Made by a program: the position numbers and the translations under genes. The notes under the pieces were generated by a model. It saw only the letters and a program-made list of their open reading frames with translations, did no database searches and had not been told where the DNA came from. Below, one piece after another: positions 24,384-32,496 of a stretch of DNA of 64,000 nt. Within the stretch, counting starts at the first letter, position 1. Every line of letters starts with the position of its first letter. Where the stretch lies: contig NZ_BAED01000061.1 in the NCBI RefSeq assembly GCF_000241345.1, forward strand, positions 62,001-126,000. Reading direction: 5' to 3'. The stretch is from Gordonia amarae NBRC 15530 (GTDB lineage: Bacteria > Actinomycetota > Actinomycetes > Mycobacteriales > Mycobacteriaceae).

Positions 24384-24797
24384 TCACAGACCGGAGCATC
24401 CGACTCCGGGGGCGACGCCGCGATTCACCGACACGGTAGTTCCGGACCCGACGCCGGCGGCAAGCCTCTGCTCACTGATCTTCACCTCCCGCCGCCCGGC
24501 CTTCGTGGGCGTCCACGCGATCCGCACCGCACCCGCTTGGGCGAACACCTTCCGCCCTGACGTACCCCACGAGCCACCAGCCTCCCGCTCGAACAGGTAG
24601 ACGTGACCCGCTTCCCGCATCTGGGCGGTCGCCGTATAGGTGCACCCGATCCCGTAGCCCGAACCCGATTGCGGGAGCTCGATCCTGGTCGGCCCCACAA
24701 TCGCCGCCACCGGCCCGATACCGACAAATACCGCCGCCACCGCGGAGAACGCCGTCGGCAGCAAGATCGTCCGGGTGTTCTCACTGATGAGATTCAC
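24384..24797 (-). CDS. Small secreted protein, paralogue B
   Basis: A 137-residue protein from GTG 24797. It aligns residue for residue with paralogue A's start and has AGGAAA in front. The signal peptide (ILLPTAFSAVAAVFVGIGP) ends near residue 33. The mature part keeps the paralogue pattern: GIGCTYTATAQMREAGHVYLF, then VRIAWTPTKAGRREVKI, and the closing VGCSGL cysteine. It is diverged from A and C, rich in Arg where they have Lys, and lacks their upstream block. Function unknown. Confidence 0.7.
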   Translation of the reverse strand: MNLISENTRTILLPTAFSAVAAVFVGIGPVAAIVGPTRIELPQSGSGYGIGCTYTATAQMREAGHVYLFEREAGGSWGTSGRKVFAQAGAVRIAWTPTKAGRREVKISEQRLAAGVGSGTTVSVNRGVAPGVGCSGL

Positions 24798-25038
24798 AGC
24801 ATTTCCTGTCATCCGATCGGCAACAGAAAAAACGTAAGGCCGTGCGCTCCACTCGTAACGCGTAGCCGACTACCCGATTACCGCGCCGCCGCCAATCGCC
24901 GAACAGGTAGGACACCCGCAGACCGGACCACCACATATCGATCTGACACCGAACTCAGGTTCAACGCTCCGCCCGCTGCTAAAGTACCGACGGTTCCAGG
25001 AGGTGACTCACATCACTTCCATACAGAGGGGAGATCTG

Positions 25039-26196
25039 ATGCATACGGTTTGGCGGTCGGTCACGGTAGCGGCCATGACGGCCCTGGTCATGACAATGGC
25101 AACGTTCCTGGCGCCCGGCGCACAAGCCGCTCCCCAGGGCTACACCAACTGGCTGTGTCATCCGGACAAGGCGAACGACCCGTGCGACCTGCCGAACGAC
25201 ACCACCGACCTGGGCACCGGCAAGACAACACCGGCCACGAAGGTCACCGACGCCGACCGCAAGGTCGACTGCTTCTACGTGTATCCCACGGTCACCGACC
25301 AGCCCGCGCTGATCGCCGACCGCGTCGCGGCGCCGGAGGTACGCTCGATCGCCCGCTTCCAGGCCGCGCGATTCAACTCCCAGTGCCGCATGTTCGCCCC
25401 GGTGTACCGGCAGATGACCTTGTCCGGGTTGACCCCCGCATCGACGGCAGCCGAGTTCGGCAATCGGGATTTCGCCAAGCCGGGCTACAGCGACGTGCTG
25501 CGCGCCTGGCAGGAGTACCTGCGTAACGACAACCACGGCCGCGGCGTCATCTTCATCAGTCATTCGCAGGGAACGATGATGCTGCGCAAGCTGATCCGCG
25601 AACAGATCGACCCCGATCCGGCGCTGCGCAAGAAGGTCGTCGGTGCGTTCCTGATGGGCGGCAACGTGATGACCAGGCCGGGCAGGACCACCGGCGGCGA
25701 CTTCACCCACATCCCGCTGTGTACCCGTCAAGGCCAATCCGGCTGCGTCGTGGCCTACTCCACCGACGTCCTCAGCCTGCCGTCCCTGTTCGGCGACGCG
25801 AGAACCGAGACGCTGAGCGAGCCGATGGGCCTGCCGACGGGCCCCGGCTATCAGGTGGCGTGCACCGACCCGGCCATCCTCTCCGGGAACCGCAACCCGG
25901 TCGGGGTGACGGTACCGAGCAAGCCGTTCGCCGACGGCGTCATCTCACTGCTGATGCGGTACACGACGTTCCCCGACGCCTCACCGACGTCATCGTCGAC
26001 GTGGACCACCAGCGCCGGCAGGTCGACTGGCCGGTGCACCACCACCAACGGCACCCACCGACTGCACCTGACAATGGTCCGCCCTCAGCACGTCAACGAA
26101 CTCCCCCTGTTCGACACCCACCTACTGGACATGAACGTGGGCCTGGACCGACTGGTGGCCATCGCCCACAACCAGATCGAGAGCTACACGGGGTGA
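25039..26196 (+). CDS. Secreted DUF3089-family lipase-like hydrolase
   Basis: A 385-residue protein from ATG 25039 (AGGGGAG ribosome site). The signal peptide (VAAMTALVMTMATFLAPGAQA) ends near residue 32. The nucleophile motif ISHSQGTMML lies near residue 176, typical of the alpha/beta-hydrolase serine elbow in DUF3089. DCFYVYPTV near 75 and LPLFDTHLLDMNVG near the C-terminus are also family-like. Cysteines suggest disulfides outside the cell. It probably cleaves esters at the cell surface. It sits among three paralogous secreted-protein genes but is transcribed against the two flanking it. Confidence 0.82.
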   Translation: MHTVWRSVTVAAMTALVMTMATFLAPGAQAAPQGYTNWLCHPDKANDPCDLPNDTTDLGTGKTTPATKVTDADRKVDCFYVYPTVTDQPALIADRVAAPEVRSIARFQAARFNSQCRMFAPVYRQMTLSGLTPASTAAEFGNRDFAKPGYSDVLRAWQEYLRNDNHGRGVIFISHSQGTMMLRKLIREQIDPDPALRKKVVGAFLMGGNVMTRPGRTTGGDFTHIPLCTRQGQSGCVVAYSTDVLSLPSLFGDARTETLSEPMGLPTGPGYQVACTDPAILSGNRNPVGVTVPSKPFADGVISLLMRYTTFPDASPTSSSTWTTSAGRSTGRCTTTNGTHRLHLTMVRPQHVNELPLFDTHLLDMNVGLDRLVAIAHNQIESYTG

Positions 26197-26233
26197 ACTG
26201 ATCCGGCGAGGCAGTGGCCCCCGATACCTCCAC

Positions 26234-26302
26234 CGCCAACACCAAGGTCCGCCCGAAACTCACAGGAGATCCTGGAGTTTCGGGCGGACCTTGGTGTTGG
26301 CG
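26234..26302. terminator. Bidirectional terminator hairpin (family T, copy 2)
   Basis: The arms 26234-26261 and 26275-26302 pair perfectly over 28 bp, and the loop contains CAGGA-GA-TCCTG. It lies between the converging lipase and paralogue C genes. The inner 18 bases are identical to the copy at 23784. Confidence 0.8.
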
Positions 26303-26315
26303 ATGATCGGCCTGG

Positions 26316-26717
26316 TCAGAGCCCGAGGCAGACGGACCCCAGATCGGTGCCCTTGACCACCTTGACCGAGGTGACGGCGCCGGTGCCGAAGAATTGCGCG
26401 ACTCTCAGCTCACGATCACCGGTCTTCTTCGGAGTCCAGTCGAAACTGACGGTCCCGGCCTTCTTGACCTCGGCCTTCTTCAGCTCGACCCACTCGCCGC
26501 CCTTCTCACGCTCGTAGAAGTACGCGTCTCCGGCCTCTGTGACATTCGCGCTTACCTTGTAGGTACAGCCGGTTCCATAGCCTCCCAATGGTTCCTGAAC
26601 CTTGATGTCCTTGGCTGCGGCCGACGCGGAGCCCACGCCGAGGGCGACCGTCGCTGCCGCGGCCACGAAGGCGGCCGACAGCGTCCCTACCGCATTGCGC
26701 TTGGAGATGATGCTCAT
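26316..26717 (-). CDS. Small secreted protein, paralogue C
   Basis: A 133-residue protein from ATG 26717 with GGAAGGAA upstream. It has the same length as paralogue A and nearly the same signal peptide (SKRNAVGTLSAAFVAAAATV, cut near SASA). The mature part keeps GTGCTYKVSANVTEAGDAYFY, VSFDWTPKKTGDRELRV and LGSVCLGL. The two cysteines are conserved. Upstream it shares the TTAGC-CCC-GCTAA inverted repeat and an 18-mer with paralogue A. Function unknown; a secreted beta-sandwich binder or inhibitor is possible. Confidence 0.75.
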   Translation of the reverse strand: MSIISKRNAVGTLSAAFVAAAATVALGVGSASAAAKDIKVQEPLGGYGTGCTYKVSANVTEAGDAYFYEREKGGEWVELKKAEVKKAGTVSFDWTPKKTGDRELRVAQFFGTGAVTSVKVVKGTDLGSVCLGL

Positions 26718-26868
26718 ATCGTTTCCTTCCGATTCAACGCACCCCAAACGTTAGCCCCGCTAAGCGTCCGAGGGGTGGATTTCAGCAAATCGGACACGTT
26801 CGGACCGCACCGGAACTCAACCGCTTGCACACTCGGCCCTGGACCTGGCGCCTCATCCGGGCCGGGAG

Positions 26869-27804
26869 CTACTCCGGCACCGGCTCCACACCGTCGGAAT
26901 CCCGTGCGGTGCGCGCGTTCTCGACATACTCGATGGCCACGGTGACCTGCCGTTCGGTCTCGTCGCGGTCGAAGACGTAGTCGCGGATCGGTTCGGTCAT
27001 GGCAACCATCGTTGAGGTGAAGGTCAGGGCGGGACCGGTCCACGGCTTGGCCAACCCGGTGCCGAACGGGTCGGCGTCGGCGGTGGGCATGCGCAGGTCG
27101 GGCAGCAGATCACCGCCGGTGATACCCGCCCGTAGCACCTGCCCCTGAATGGCCGACGAGCACACCTCGGCCAGGTACAGGTAGTCCGACGGAAGGTTGA
27201 GCGCCTGCCCGCCGAATTGCGGACGGATGCGCCGGCCGAGGATCGGCAGCAGCAGCGAGTAGAACTGTGCCATCCCGTCGACGTAGTTGCGTTCGGAGGC
27301 CGCCAGTTTGGCGCCGAGGGTGGCGCGCACCTCGTCGTCGAACGACATACCGGTCGCCGACAACACGACGAACGCATGCCACGATTCCTCGATCAGGTTG
27401 GCCTCGAAGTTGCGGATCGCTCCCTGCCGGCAGATCTCCACCAGAACCGCGAGCCGCCCTTCCGGCGTCACGAGCTGATCGATCTGCGCCCGCAGGGCGG
27501 CCATGGCCACGGCAAGCGACTGAGGATCGAATACCGACGGCGAGACATCGGATCGGTCGGCGAGCTGGACCAGCAGGTCGGCGAAGAAGTCCTCCTTGCG
27601 CGGCCACATCCGGTGCACGGCGCTGCGCGAGACCTGCGCCCGCACGATGATCTCCTCCAGGCTGATGTGGTCCATGCTGACCATCAGCCCGTCGGTGAGC
27701 ACCATCTGCTCGGCGGTGGCGAGCGCACGCCGACGCACCTCGACCGGATTCATCCGAGGCTTGCGCTTGATCTTCGACCTGCTCGCGCCCGGTTCTTGCG
27801 CCAT
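26869..27804 (-). CDS. TetR-family transcriptional regulator (large)
   Basis: A 311-residue TetR from ATG 27804 (GGGAGCGGG ribosome site). It has an Arg/Lys-rich arm, then the HTH EEIIVRAQVSRSAVHRMW around residues 52-72. The ligand domain is about 100 residues longer than usual, so it may be a two-domain effector-binding type. The target genes are not evident. It is divergent from the LuxR-type regulator, sharing a 143-bp gap with TATTGAGTA/TACTCAATA-like repeats at 27825-27845. Confidence 0.82.
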   Translation of the reverse strand: MAQEPGASRSKIKRKPRMNPVEVRRRALATAEQMVLTDGLMVSMDHISLEEIIVRAQVSRSAVHRMWPRKEDFFADLLVQLADRSDVSPSVFDPQSLAVAMAALRAQIDQLVTPEGRLAVLVEICRQGAIRNFEANLIEESWHAFVVLSATGMSFDDEVRATLGAKLAASERNYVDGMAQFYSLLLPILGRRIRPQFGGQALNLPSDYLYLAEVCSSAIQGQVLRAGITGGDLLPDLRMPTADADPFGTGLAKPWTGPALTFTSTMVAMTEPIRDYVFDRDETERQVTVAIEYVENARTARDSDGVEPVPE

Positions 27805-27947
27805 CCCGCTCCCATTTGAACATTGCGTACTCAATACTCATTGAGCATACTGGTCTGGTCCGATACCGAACAATGTCCGCCACCCGTAAGCGGTGGCGAT
27901 CAGGCAGAGCGGTAGCCGGGCAGCGTACGCAGAGACAGGGAGCGGCC

Positions 27948-28547
27948 ATGACAAGCACCATCAACGATCGACCCGCGGTCACCCTCCGACCACTGCCCGT
28001 CGCCTACGACGTCGTGATCGTCCGGCGGAACGATTTCGCCGACGCCGCGCTCCTCGCCCTCGTCGGTTCGTTCGGTTACCGGGCCGTCCTGGCCGATGTC
28101 GGGGCCGCACCGCTGCCCGCCTGCCGGGTGGCGATCGTGCGGGACCCTGCTCACCTCGCCCGGCTGCGAAGCCTCGTCCCCGCGATCATTGCGATCTACG
28201 ACGACGGATCATCCGGCGACGGCGTGATCTGTCTGCCCGACGACGCGGGTGCGGCGGACCGGCTGCGCGAGCTGCTCACCACCCACTGCACCACCCCCGC
28301 ACAAGACAGGGTCCACCTGAGCGCCCGCGAGCGGGAGGTCATCACCACCTACGCCCTCGGCGCGACCATCTATCAGACGGCGCGCCGCCATTACATCTCC
28401 GAAAGCACGGTCCGCTCCCACTTCCGCAGGGTCGTGGCGCGGTACACCCTGGCGGGCCGGACGGTGAACAACAAGTCACAGCTTCTCGTCGAGCTGATCG
28501 CCGACGGCTGGATCGACCAGCCCGCAGCCAACGCCACCGCCGGCTGA
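27948..28547 (+). CDS. LuxR-type HTH regulator with pseudo-receiver
   Basis: A 199-residue protein. Residues 1-115 resemble a receiver fold (VVIVRRNDFADAALLALV, ending AIYDDG) but without the usual phosphorylation Asp-Lys set, so it is probably not phosphorylated. Residues 125-190 carry the HTH (LSAREREVITTYALGATIYQ...SESTVRSHFRRV). ATG 27948 is used because it has an AGGGAG site and an N-terminus that fits the receiver. Target unknown. It is divergent from the large TetR. Confidence 0.75.
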   Translation: MTSTINDRPAVTLRPLPVAYDVVIVRRNDFADAALLALVGSFGYRAVLADVGAAPLPACRVAIVRDPAHLARLRSLVPAIIAIYDDGSSGDGVICLPDDAGAADRLRELLTTHCTTPAQDRVHLSAREREVITTYALGATIYQTARRHYISESTVRSHFRRVVARYTLAGRTVNNKSQLLVELIADGWIDQPAANATAG

Positions 28548-28575
28548 CCCCCCGCACTTCCACCCACAACAGCAA

Positions 28576-28620
28576 GATCCACCCGAAACCGACGGAGGAT
28601 CCCGCGGTTTCGGGTGGATC
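28576..28620. terminator. Bidirectional terminator hairpin (family T, copy 3)
   Basis: The arms 28576-28590 and 28606-28620 pair perfectly over 15 bp (GATCCACCCGAAACC). It shares the flank CACCCACAACAGCAAG with copy 1. It lies between the converging LuxR-type and thiolase-like genes. Confidence 0.7.
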
Positions 28621-28631
28621 TGCAGACGAGG

Positions 28632-29777
28632 CTAGAGCGAGACGATCGTCGCCGAGGCGGTGCCGGGGGCTCCGTAGACCTGGGCGAGACCGACGCGCGG
28701 ACTGCCGGGAATCTGGCGGTCGCCGCATTCGCCGCGCAACTGCTTGACCAGTTCATGCATCTGCCGCAGGCCCGACGCCCCGATCGGTTCACCGTTGGCG
28801 ATGAGACCGCCGTCGGTGTTGATGGGGATGGAACCACCGATCTCGGTGGCACCTTCGGCCAGAAGTTGTTCCTGCTCACCGTCTTTACACAGACCGGTCT
28901 CGGCCATGTGGATCACCTCGGCACCGGCGTCGGTGTCCTGCAGCTGGGCGATGTCGACATCCTCGGGGCCGATGCCGGCGCGCTCGTAGGCGGCACGGGC
29001 CGCGTACACCGTCGGCGAGACATCCTCGTCGAGTGGTGCGGAGGTGGCGTGCACCTCGTAGGCACCGGCTCGCCGGGTGCGGATCTCACTGGCCCGCAGG
29101 AACACCGGCTTGTCGGTGAACTTGTGCGCGAGGTCGCCGCGGCACATGATCACCGCCGCCGCACCCTCGTCGGGCGAGCAGAACATGTACTGGGTGAGCG
29201 GGTAGTTCACCATCTGCGAGTTCAGGATGTCGTCCTCGCTGATGGGTGTGCGGCGGAAGGCATTCGGGTTCTTCTCACCGTTGCGGAAGTTCTTGGCCGC
29301 CACCCGCGCCAGCGTGCGCGGGGAGATGCCGTGATCGTGGATGTAGCGGTTGGCCTTCATCCCGAAGAACTTGGTGGTAAGGAACTGCCCGTTCTCCGCA
29401 TACCACTGCGGCAGAGCCAGTTTCGCCGGATTGTCGGTGAACGCGCCGCGCGGATGCTTGTCCATGCCGACGGCGATGCCGATGTCGTAGGTGCCCAGCC
29501 GGATGGTGTCGGCGGTCTGCGCGATGGCACTGGCCGACGTGGCGCACGCGTTGAACACGTTGGTGAAGGTGATGCCGGTCAGGCCGACCAGCCGGGTCAC
29601 CGCGTCCGGGTTGGAGATCTCATAGCTGCCGCCGAATCCGAACTGGATGTCCTTCCATTCCAGACCGGCGTCGTCGAGGGCCAGGCCGATGGCCTCGGCC
29701 CCCATTTCCATGGCGGTCTTGGGGAATCGGCCGAACGGATGCAGGCCGACGCCGATGATGGCTACGTCATTCGTCAT
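28632..29777 (-). CDS. Thiolase-like/lipid-transfer (SCP-x/Ltp-type) protein
   Basis: A 381-residue thiolase-fold enzyme. The nucleophile region is FNACATSASA with C78. The C-terminal loop is NTDGGLIANGEPIGASG, with Glu where true thiolases have His (GHP). Proteins of this type paired with DUF35 act in CoA-thioester chemistry, such as the retro-aldol Ltp2/ChsH2 cleavage in sterol side-chain breakdown (family knowledge). ATGA overlap with the DUF35 gene supports a complex. The likely job here is a carbon-carbon cleavage step of the island's pathway, which is inference. Confidence 0.82.
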   Translation of the reverse strand: MTNDVAIIGVGLHPFGRFPKTAMEMGAEAIGLALDDAGLEWKDIQFGFGGSYEISNPDAVTRLVGLTGITFTNVFNACATSASAIAQTADTIRLGTYDIGIAVGMDKHPRGAFTDNPAKLALPQWYAENGQFLTTKFFGMKANRYIHDHGISPRTLARVAAKNFRNGEKNPNAFRRTPISEDDILNSQMVNYPLTQYMFCSPDEGAAAVIMCRGDLAHKFTDKPVFLRASEIRTRRAGAYEVHATSAPLDEDVSPTVYAARAAYERAGIGPEDVDIAQLQDTDAGAEVIHMAETGLCKDGEQEQLLAEGATEIGGSIPINTDGGLIANGEPIGASGLRQMHELVKQLRGECGDRQIPGSPRVGLAQVYGAPGTASATIVSL

Positions 29778-30193
29778 TGTGCGATGCTCCGGAATGCGAA
29801 GGTGTACAGGTCTTCTCCGTGGTCGTCGACGGCGAACGGGATCATCGTCAGCTCGACGCGCTGCCCGAAATCGATCTTCGCCGGGTCGTTCTCGGTGAGC
29901 CGGCCCTCCACGCGCACCACGCCGTCGAGTTCGACGAGGCCGACACCGAACGGTTCGAAGTCCTCCCCCACCGGCCCCACATAGGGCGCGCCGGGCGGGA
30001 AGTTCTGCACGGTCCACGCGACGATCGTTCCGGCCCGCGGCAGCAGTTCCTCGGTCATGCCTGCGGTGCTGCAGTTGGGGCAGCGGTCTTGCGCGGGAAA
30101 GGTCACGAACTCGCACGTTCCGCAGCGACTGCCGATGAGCTGGGGATTCGCGTCGGGCCAGGTGGAGATCTCCGGCGCCAGGGCTTTGGGCAT
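29774..30193 (-). CDS. DUF35 OB-fold/zinc-ribbon partner protein
   Basis: A 139-residue protein. The rubredoxin-like zinc ribbon is C24-x2-C27 and C38-x2-C41 (RCGTCEFV, RCPNC). An OB-fold follows at about 48-135. DUF35 subunits bind acyl-CoA and activate a thiolase-fold partner, encoded here by the next gene with ATGA overlap. The promoter region carries operator-like site A at 30252-30266. A CTGGAGGGAT ribosome site precedes the ATG. Confidence 0.85.
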   Translation of the reverse strand: MPKALAPEISTWPDANPQLIGSRCGTCEFVTFPAQDRCPNCSTAGMTEELLPRAGTIVAWTVQNFPPGAPYVGPVGEDFEPFGVGLVELDGVVRVEGRLTENDPAKIDFGQRVELTMIPFAVDDHGEDLYTFAFRSIAQ

Positions 30194-30251
30194 ATCATCC
30201 CTCCAGTGATTCTCTGATTCTCGGTCACTGTATCCGATGTTCTCGTATTAT

Positions 30252-30266
30252 GGAAACATGGTTCTC
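30252..30266 (-). promoter_or_regulatory. Operator-like site A (GAGAAC-CAT-GTTTCC)
   Basis: On the minus strand GAGAACCATGTTTCC matches the local pattern GAGAAY-N3-RTTYYC, 59 bases upstream of the DUF35 ATG. Extra half-sites (ATTCTC) lie at 30209-30214 and 30217-30222, and GTTCTC at 30239-30244. Similar sites are at 43759, 45364, 49549 and 49712. Confidence 0.6.
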
Positions 30267-30305
30267 ACACGCCCGCCACCGACCCCCGGTCCCGCACAAG
30301 CCGGA

Positions 30306-30944
30306 TCAGTTCTCGCCCCGGGAGGTGGGATATGGCGAGGCCGGCGGCACGTAATACTGCTGCGGCTCACCCTCGAGCTCAGTCAGGACGGACTCGATGA
30401 AGGCGAACGATTCGCGGTGGCCGTCGGAGAATCCCAGCGACTCCTCCATCATCACCACGCGCGACACGCTGGTGAGGACGACGATCGCGACAGCGGGCGG
30501 TACGTCGCCGTATCTGGTTGTGGCGTTGGCGAATGTCTTCTCGACCATCACCTGCGCCTCGGCACGCAATTCGGCGGAGTAGCGGGCGATCTCGGCACGC
30601 AGTTCCTTGCGGTGGTTCGCCAGCGCCAGCAGTTCGGTGGTGTACGCCGCGATCTGCGGGTCGATGCTGAACTGCCACAGCGCCCACAGCGGTTGCGGAC
30701 AGTCGAGCAGCGCACGCTGGGTCCGCACCCCCTCGTCCGCTCTGCGCCGGAACATCTCCATGAAGAGTTCATCCATGGTTCGGAAGTAGTAATGCACCAA
30801 TTGCGGCTTCAGCCCGGCCGCCTCCGCGACCTTCCTGGAAGTGACTGCGGCGTAACCACTTTCCACCATCAAGCGTTCGGCCGCATCGAGCAGCGCCATT
30901 CTGCTCGCCCCATCGCGCGCTCCGACCCGGCGCCCGTCACCCAT
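30306..30944 (-). CDS. TetR-family regulator, probable repressor of the mce operon
   Basis: A 212-residue TetR. The HTH is at about residues 34-54 (KVAEAAGLKPQLVHYYFRTM). The ligand domain is rich in Ala/Leu with a Tyr-rich tail (QQYYVPP). It is divergent from the P450-SDR-mce operon, and the 241-bp gap holds a perfect 20-bp palindrome just after the operon's -10 box. It also lies immediately upstream of the DUF35-thiolase operon on the same strand. Repression of both flanking units is inference. Confidence 0.82.
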   Translation of the reverse strand: MGDGRRVGARDGASRMALLDAAERLMVESGYAAVTSRKVAEAAGLKPQLVHYYFRTMDELFMEMFRRRADEGVRTQRALLDCPQPLWALWQFSIDPQIAAYTTELLALANHRKELRAEIARYSAELRAEAQVMVEKTFANATTRYGDVPPAVAIVVLTSVSRVVMMEESLGFSDGHRESFAFIESVLTELEGEPQQYYVPPASPYPTSRGEN

Positions 30945-31012
30945 TCTGGTACCTCCATTCCGACAAACCGTGCCACAGCGTCATCAGGTCCGGCCAGGTT
31001 TCGACAGTGACC

Positions 31013-31041
31013 TTGACCGCACTACTCCCGACTGGTAATCC
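31013..31041 (+). promoter_or_regulatory. Predicted promoter of the P450-SDR-mce operon
   Basis: TTGACC (31013-31018) and TAATCC (31036-31041) are spaced by 17 bases, the optimum for the main sigma factor. They lie 145 bases before the P450 GTG. The palindrome at 31051-31070 overlaps the expected transcription start. Confidence 0.5.
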
Positions 31042-31050
31042 TAGTCACAT

Positions 31051-31070
31051 TGCTGAGCGAGTGCTCAGCA
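31051..31070. promoter_or_regulatory. Perfect TetR-type operator palindrome
   Basis: TGCTGAGC-GAGT-GCTCAGCA is a perfect 8-bp inverted repeat with a 4-base spacer. It lies 10 bases downstream of the predicted -10 box. Its position at the start site and next to a divergent TetR gene is classical for repression. Confidence 0.65.
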
Positions 31071-31185
31071 TCCCGACTCCGCGGACTTCAGCCCCCGCAC
31101 ACACGAACCGCACAGCCCCGGCCGTCGTGCCACAACGACGTGACACCCGCCCCGGCAACGCACAATTCGGACAGAGGAGACACCC

Positions 31186-32496
31186 GTGAGCGAGCTCAAA
31201 GACCACGACAGCGGCATCCTGGACCTGGACTTTTTCACCGCCCAGGAACTGGTTCCCAACCCGTACCCGTACTTCGACGAACTACGCAGCAAGTGCCCGG
31301 TCACCCGCGAATCCCACATGGGTGTCTTCGCGGTCACCGGCCATGCCGAGGCGGTCACCGTCCTGAAAGACCCCGACAACTACTCGTCGTGCATCTCGGT
31401 GTCGGGGCCGTTCCCGGGTCTGCCGTTCACGCCTGAGGGCAGCGACATCAGCGAGCAGATCGCCGCCCACCGCACCGAGCTGCCGCTGCACGAGCACATG
31501 GTCACCATGGATCCGCCCGATCATGCCCGTGCCCGCAGCCTCCTGAGCCGGCTCCTGACCCCCAAGCGCATCGGGGAGAACAAGGAGTTCATGACGCGCC
31601 TGGCCGATCAGTTCATCGACGAGTTCATCGCCACCGGCTCGTGCGAGCTGATGGGCCACTACGGAAAGTCATTCGCGCTGCTGACGATCGCCGATCTCCT
31701 CGGCGTCCCGGAGGAGGACCACGAGGAGTTCCGCACCGTCCTCGGCTCGCCCCGCAAGGGTGCCCGGCCCGGCGCCCTCGACAAGGAGGTGATGGCCGAG
31801 AACCCGCTGCAGTGGCTCGACGACAAGTTCACCGCCTACCTCGCCGACCGCCGCGAGACTCCGCGCGACGACGTGCTGACGCTGCTGGCGCAGGCCACCT
31901 ACCGCGACGGCTCCATTCCCGAACTCGTCGAGGTGGTGCGCACCGCTACGTTCCTGTTCGCAGCCGGTCAGGAGACCACCACCAAGCTCATCACCGCCGC
32001 GCTGCGCGTGATCGGTGAGCGCCCCGACCTGCAGCAGAAGCTGCGCGATGACCGCAGCCTCATCCCCACCTTCATCGAGGAGACGCTGCGACTGGAGAGC
32101 CCGGTCAAGAGCGATTTCCGGGTTGCGGTGCGCGACACCACCCTTGGGGGCACCGATGTCCCGGCCGGTTCGACGGTGATGATCTGCCCCGGTGCGGTCA
32201 ACAGGGATCCCGAAACCTTCACCGAACCCAACGAATTCGACATCGACCGCGCGAACGTGCGCGAGCAGTTGGCGTTCGGCCGCGGCATCCACTCCTGCCC
32301 CGGTGCCCCGCTGGCCCGGGCCGAGGGGCTGGTGACCATCGAGAAGTTCCTCGACCGCATGGCCGACATCCGCATCTCCGAGGAGCACCACGGCCCCGAG
32401 GGCGACCGGCACTACGACTTCGAACCGACCTACATCCTGCGTGGACTCACCGAGCTGCATCTGGAGTTCACCCCCATCGAAAGCGAGAAGGCATGA
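31186..32496 (+). CDS. Cytochrome P450 (first gene of the mce operon)
   Basis: A 436-residue bacterial class I P450. The I-helix is FLFAAGQETTT, with Gln-Glu in place of the common Gly-(Glu/Asp) before TT. ExxR is ETLR, and the heme-Cys loop is FGRGIHSCPG near residues 364-373. It is cytoplasmic and needs a ferredoxin, perhaps the one at 52144. A GGAGA site precedes the GTG. It overlaps the SDR by ATGA and leads a 12-gene operon with the Mce importer. It is therefore likely to hydroxylate the imported substrate, which is inference. Confidence 0.9.
   Translation: MSELKDHDSGILDLDFFTAQELVPNPYPYFDELRSKCPVTRESHMGVFAVTGHAEAVTVLKDPDNYSSCISVSGPFPGLPFTPEGSDISEQIAAHRTELPLHEHMVTMDPPDHARARSLLSRLLTPKRIGENKEFMTRLADQFIDEFIATGSCELMGHYGKSFALLTIADLLGVPEEDHEEFRTVLGSPRKGARPGALDKEVMAENPLQWLDDKFTAYLADRRETPRDDVLTLLAQATYRDGSIPELVEVVRTATFLFAAGQETTTKLITAALRVIGERPDLQQKLRDDRSLIPTFIEETLRLESPVKSDFRVAVRDTTLGGTDVPAGSTVMICPGAVNRDPETFTEPNEFDIDRANVREQLAFGRGIHSCPGAPLARAEGLVTIEKFLDRMADIRISEEHHGPEGDRHYDFEPTYILRGLTELHLEFTPIESEKA

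Noticed and set aside
25980-26196. Frameshift near the end of the DUF3089 protein
   Set aside because: The Thr/Ser-rich stretch looks odd, but the following LPLFDTHLLDMNVG is in the same frame and family-like, so the gene is intact.
30306-32496. KstR-type cholesterol regulation of the mce operon
   Set aside because: The palindrome at 31051 does not resemble the KstR motif as I know it, and no classical ring-degradation genes are present.
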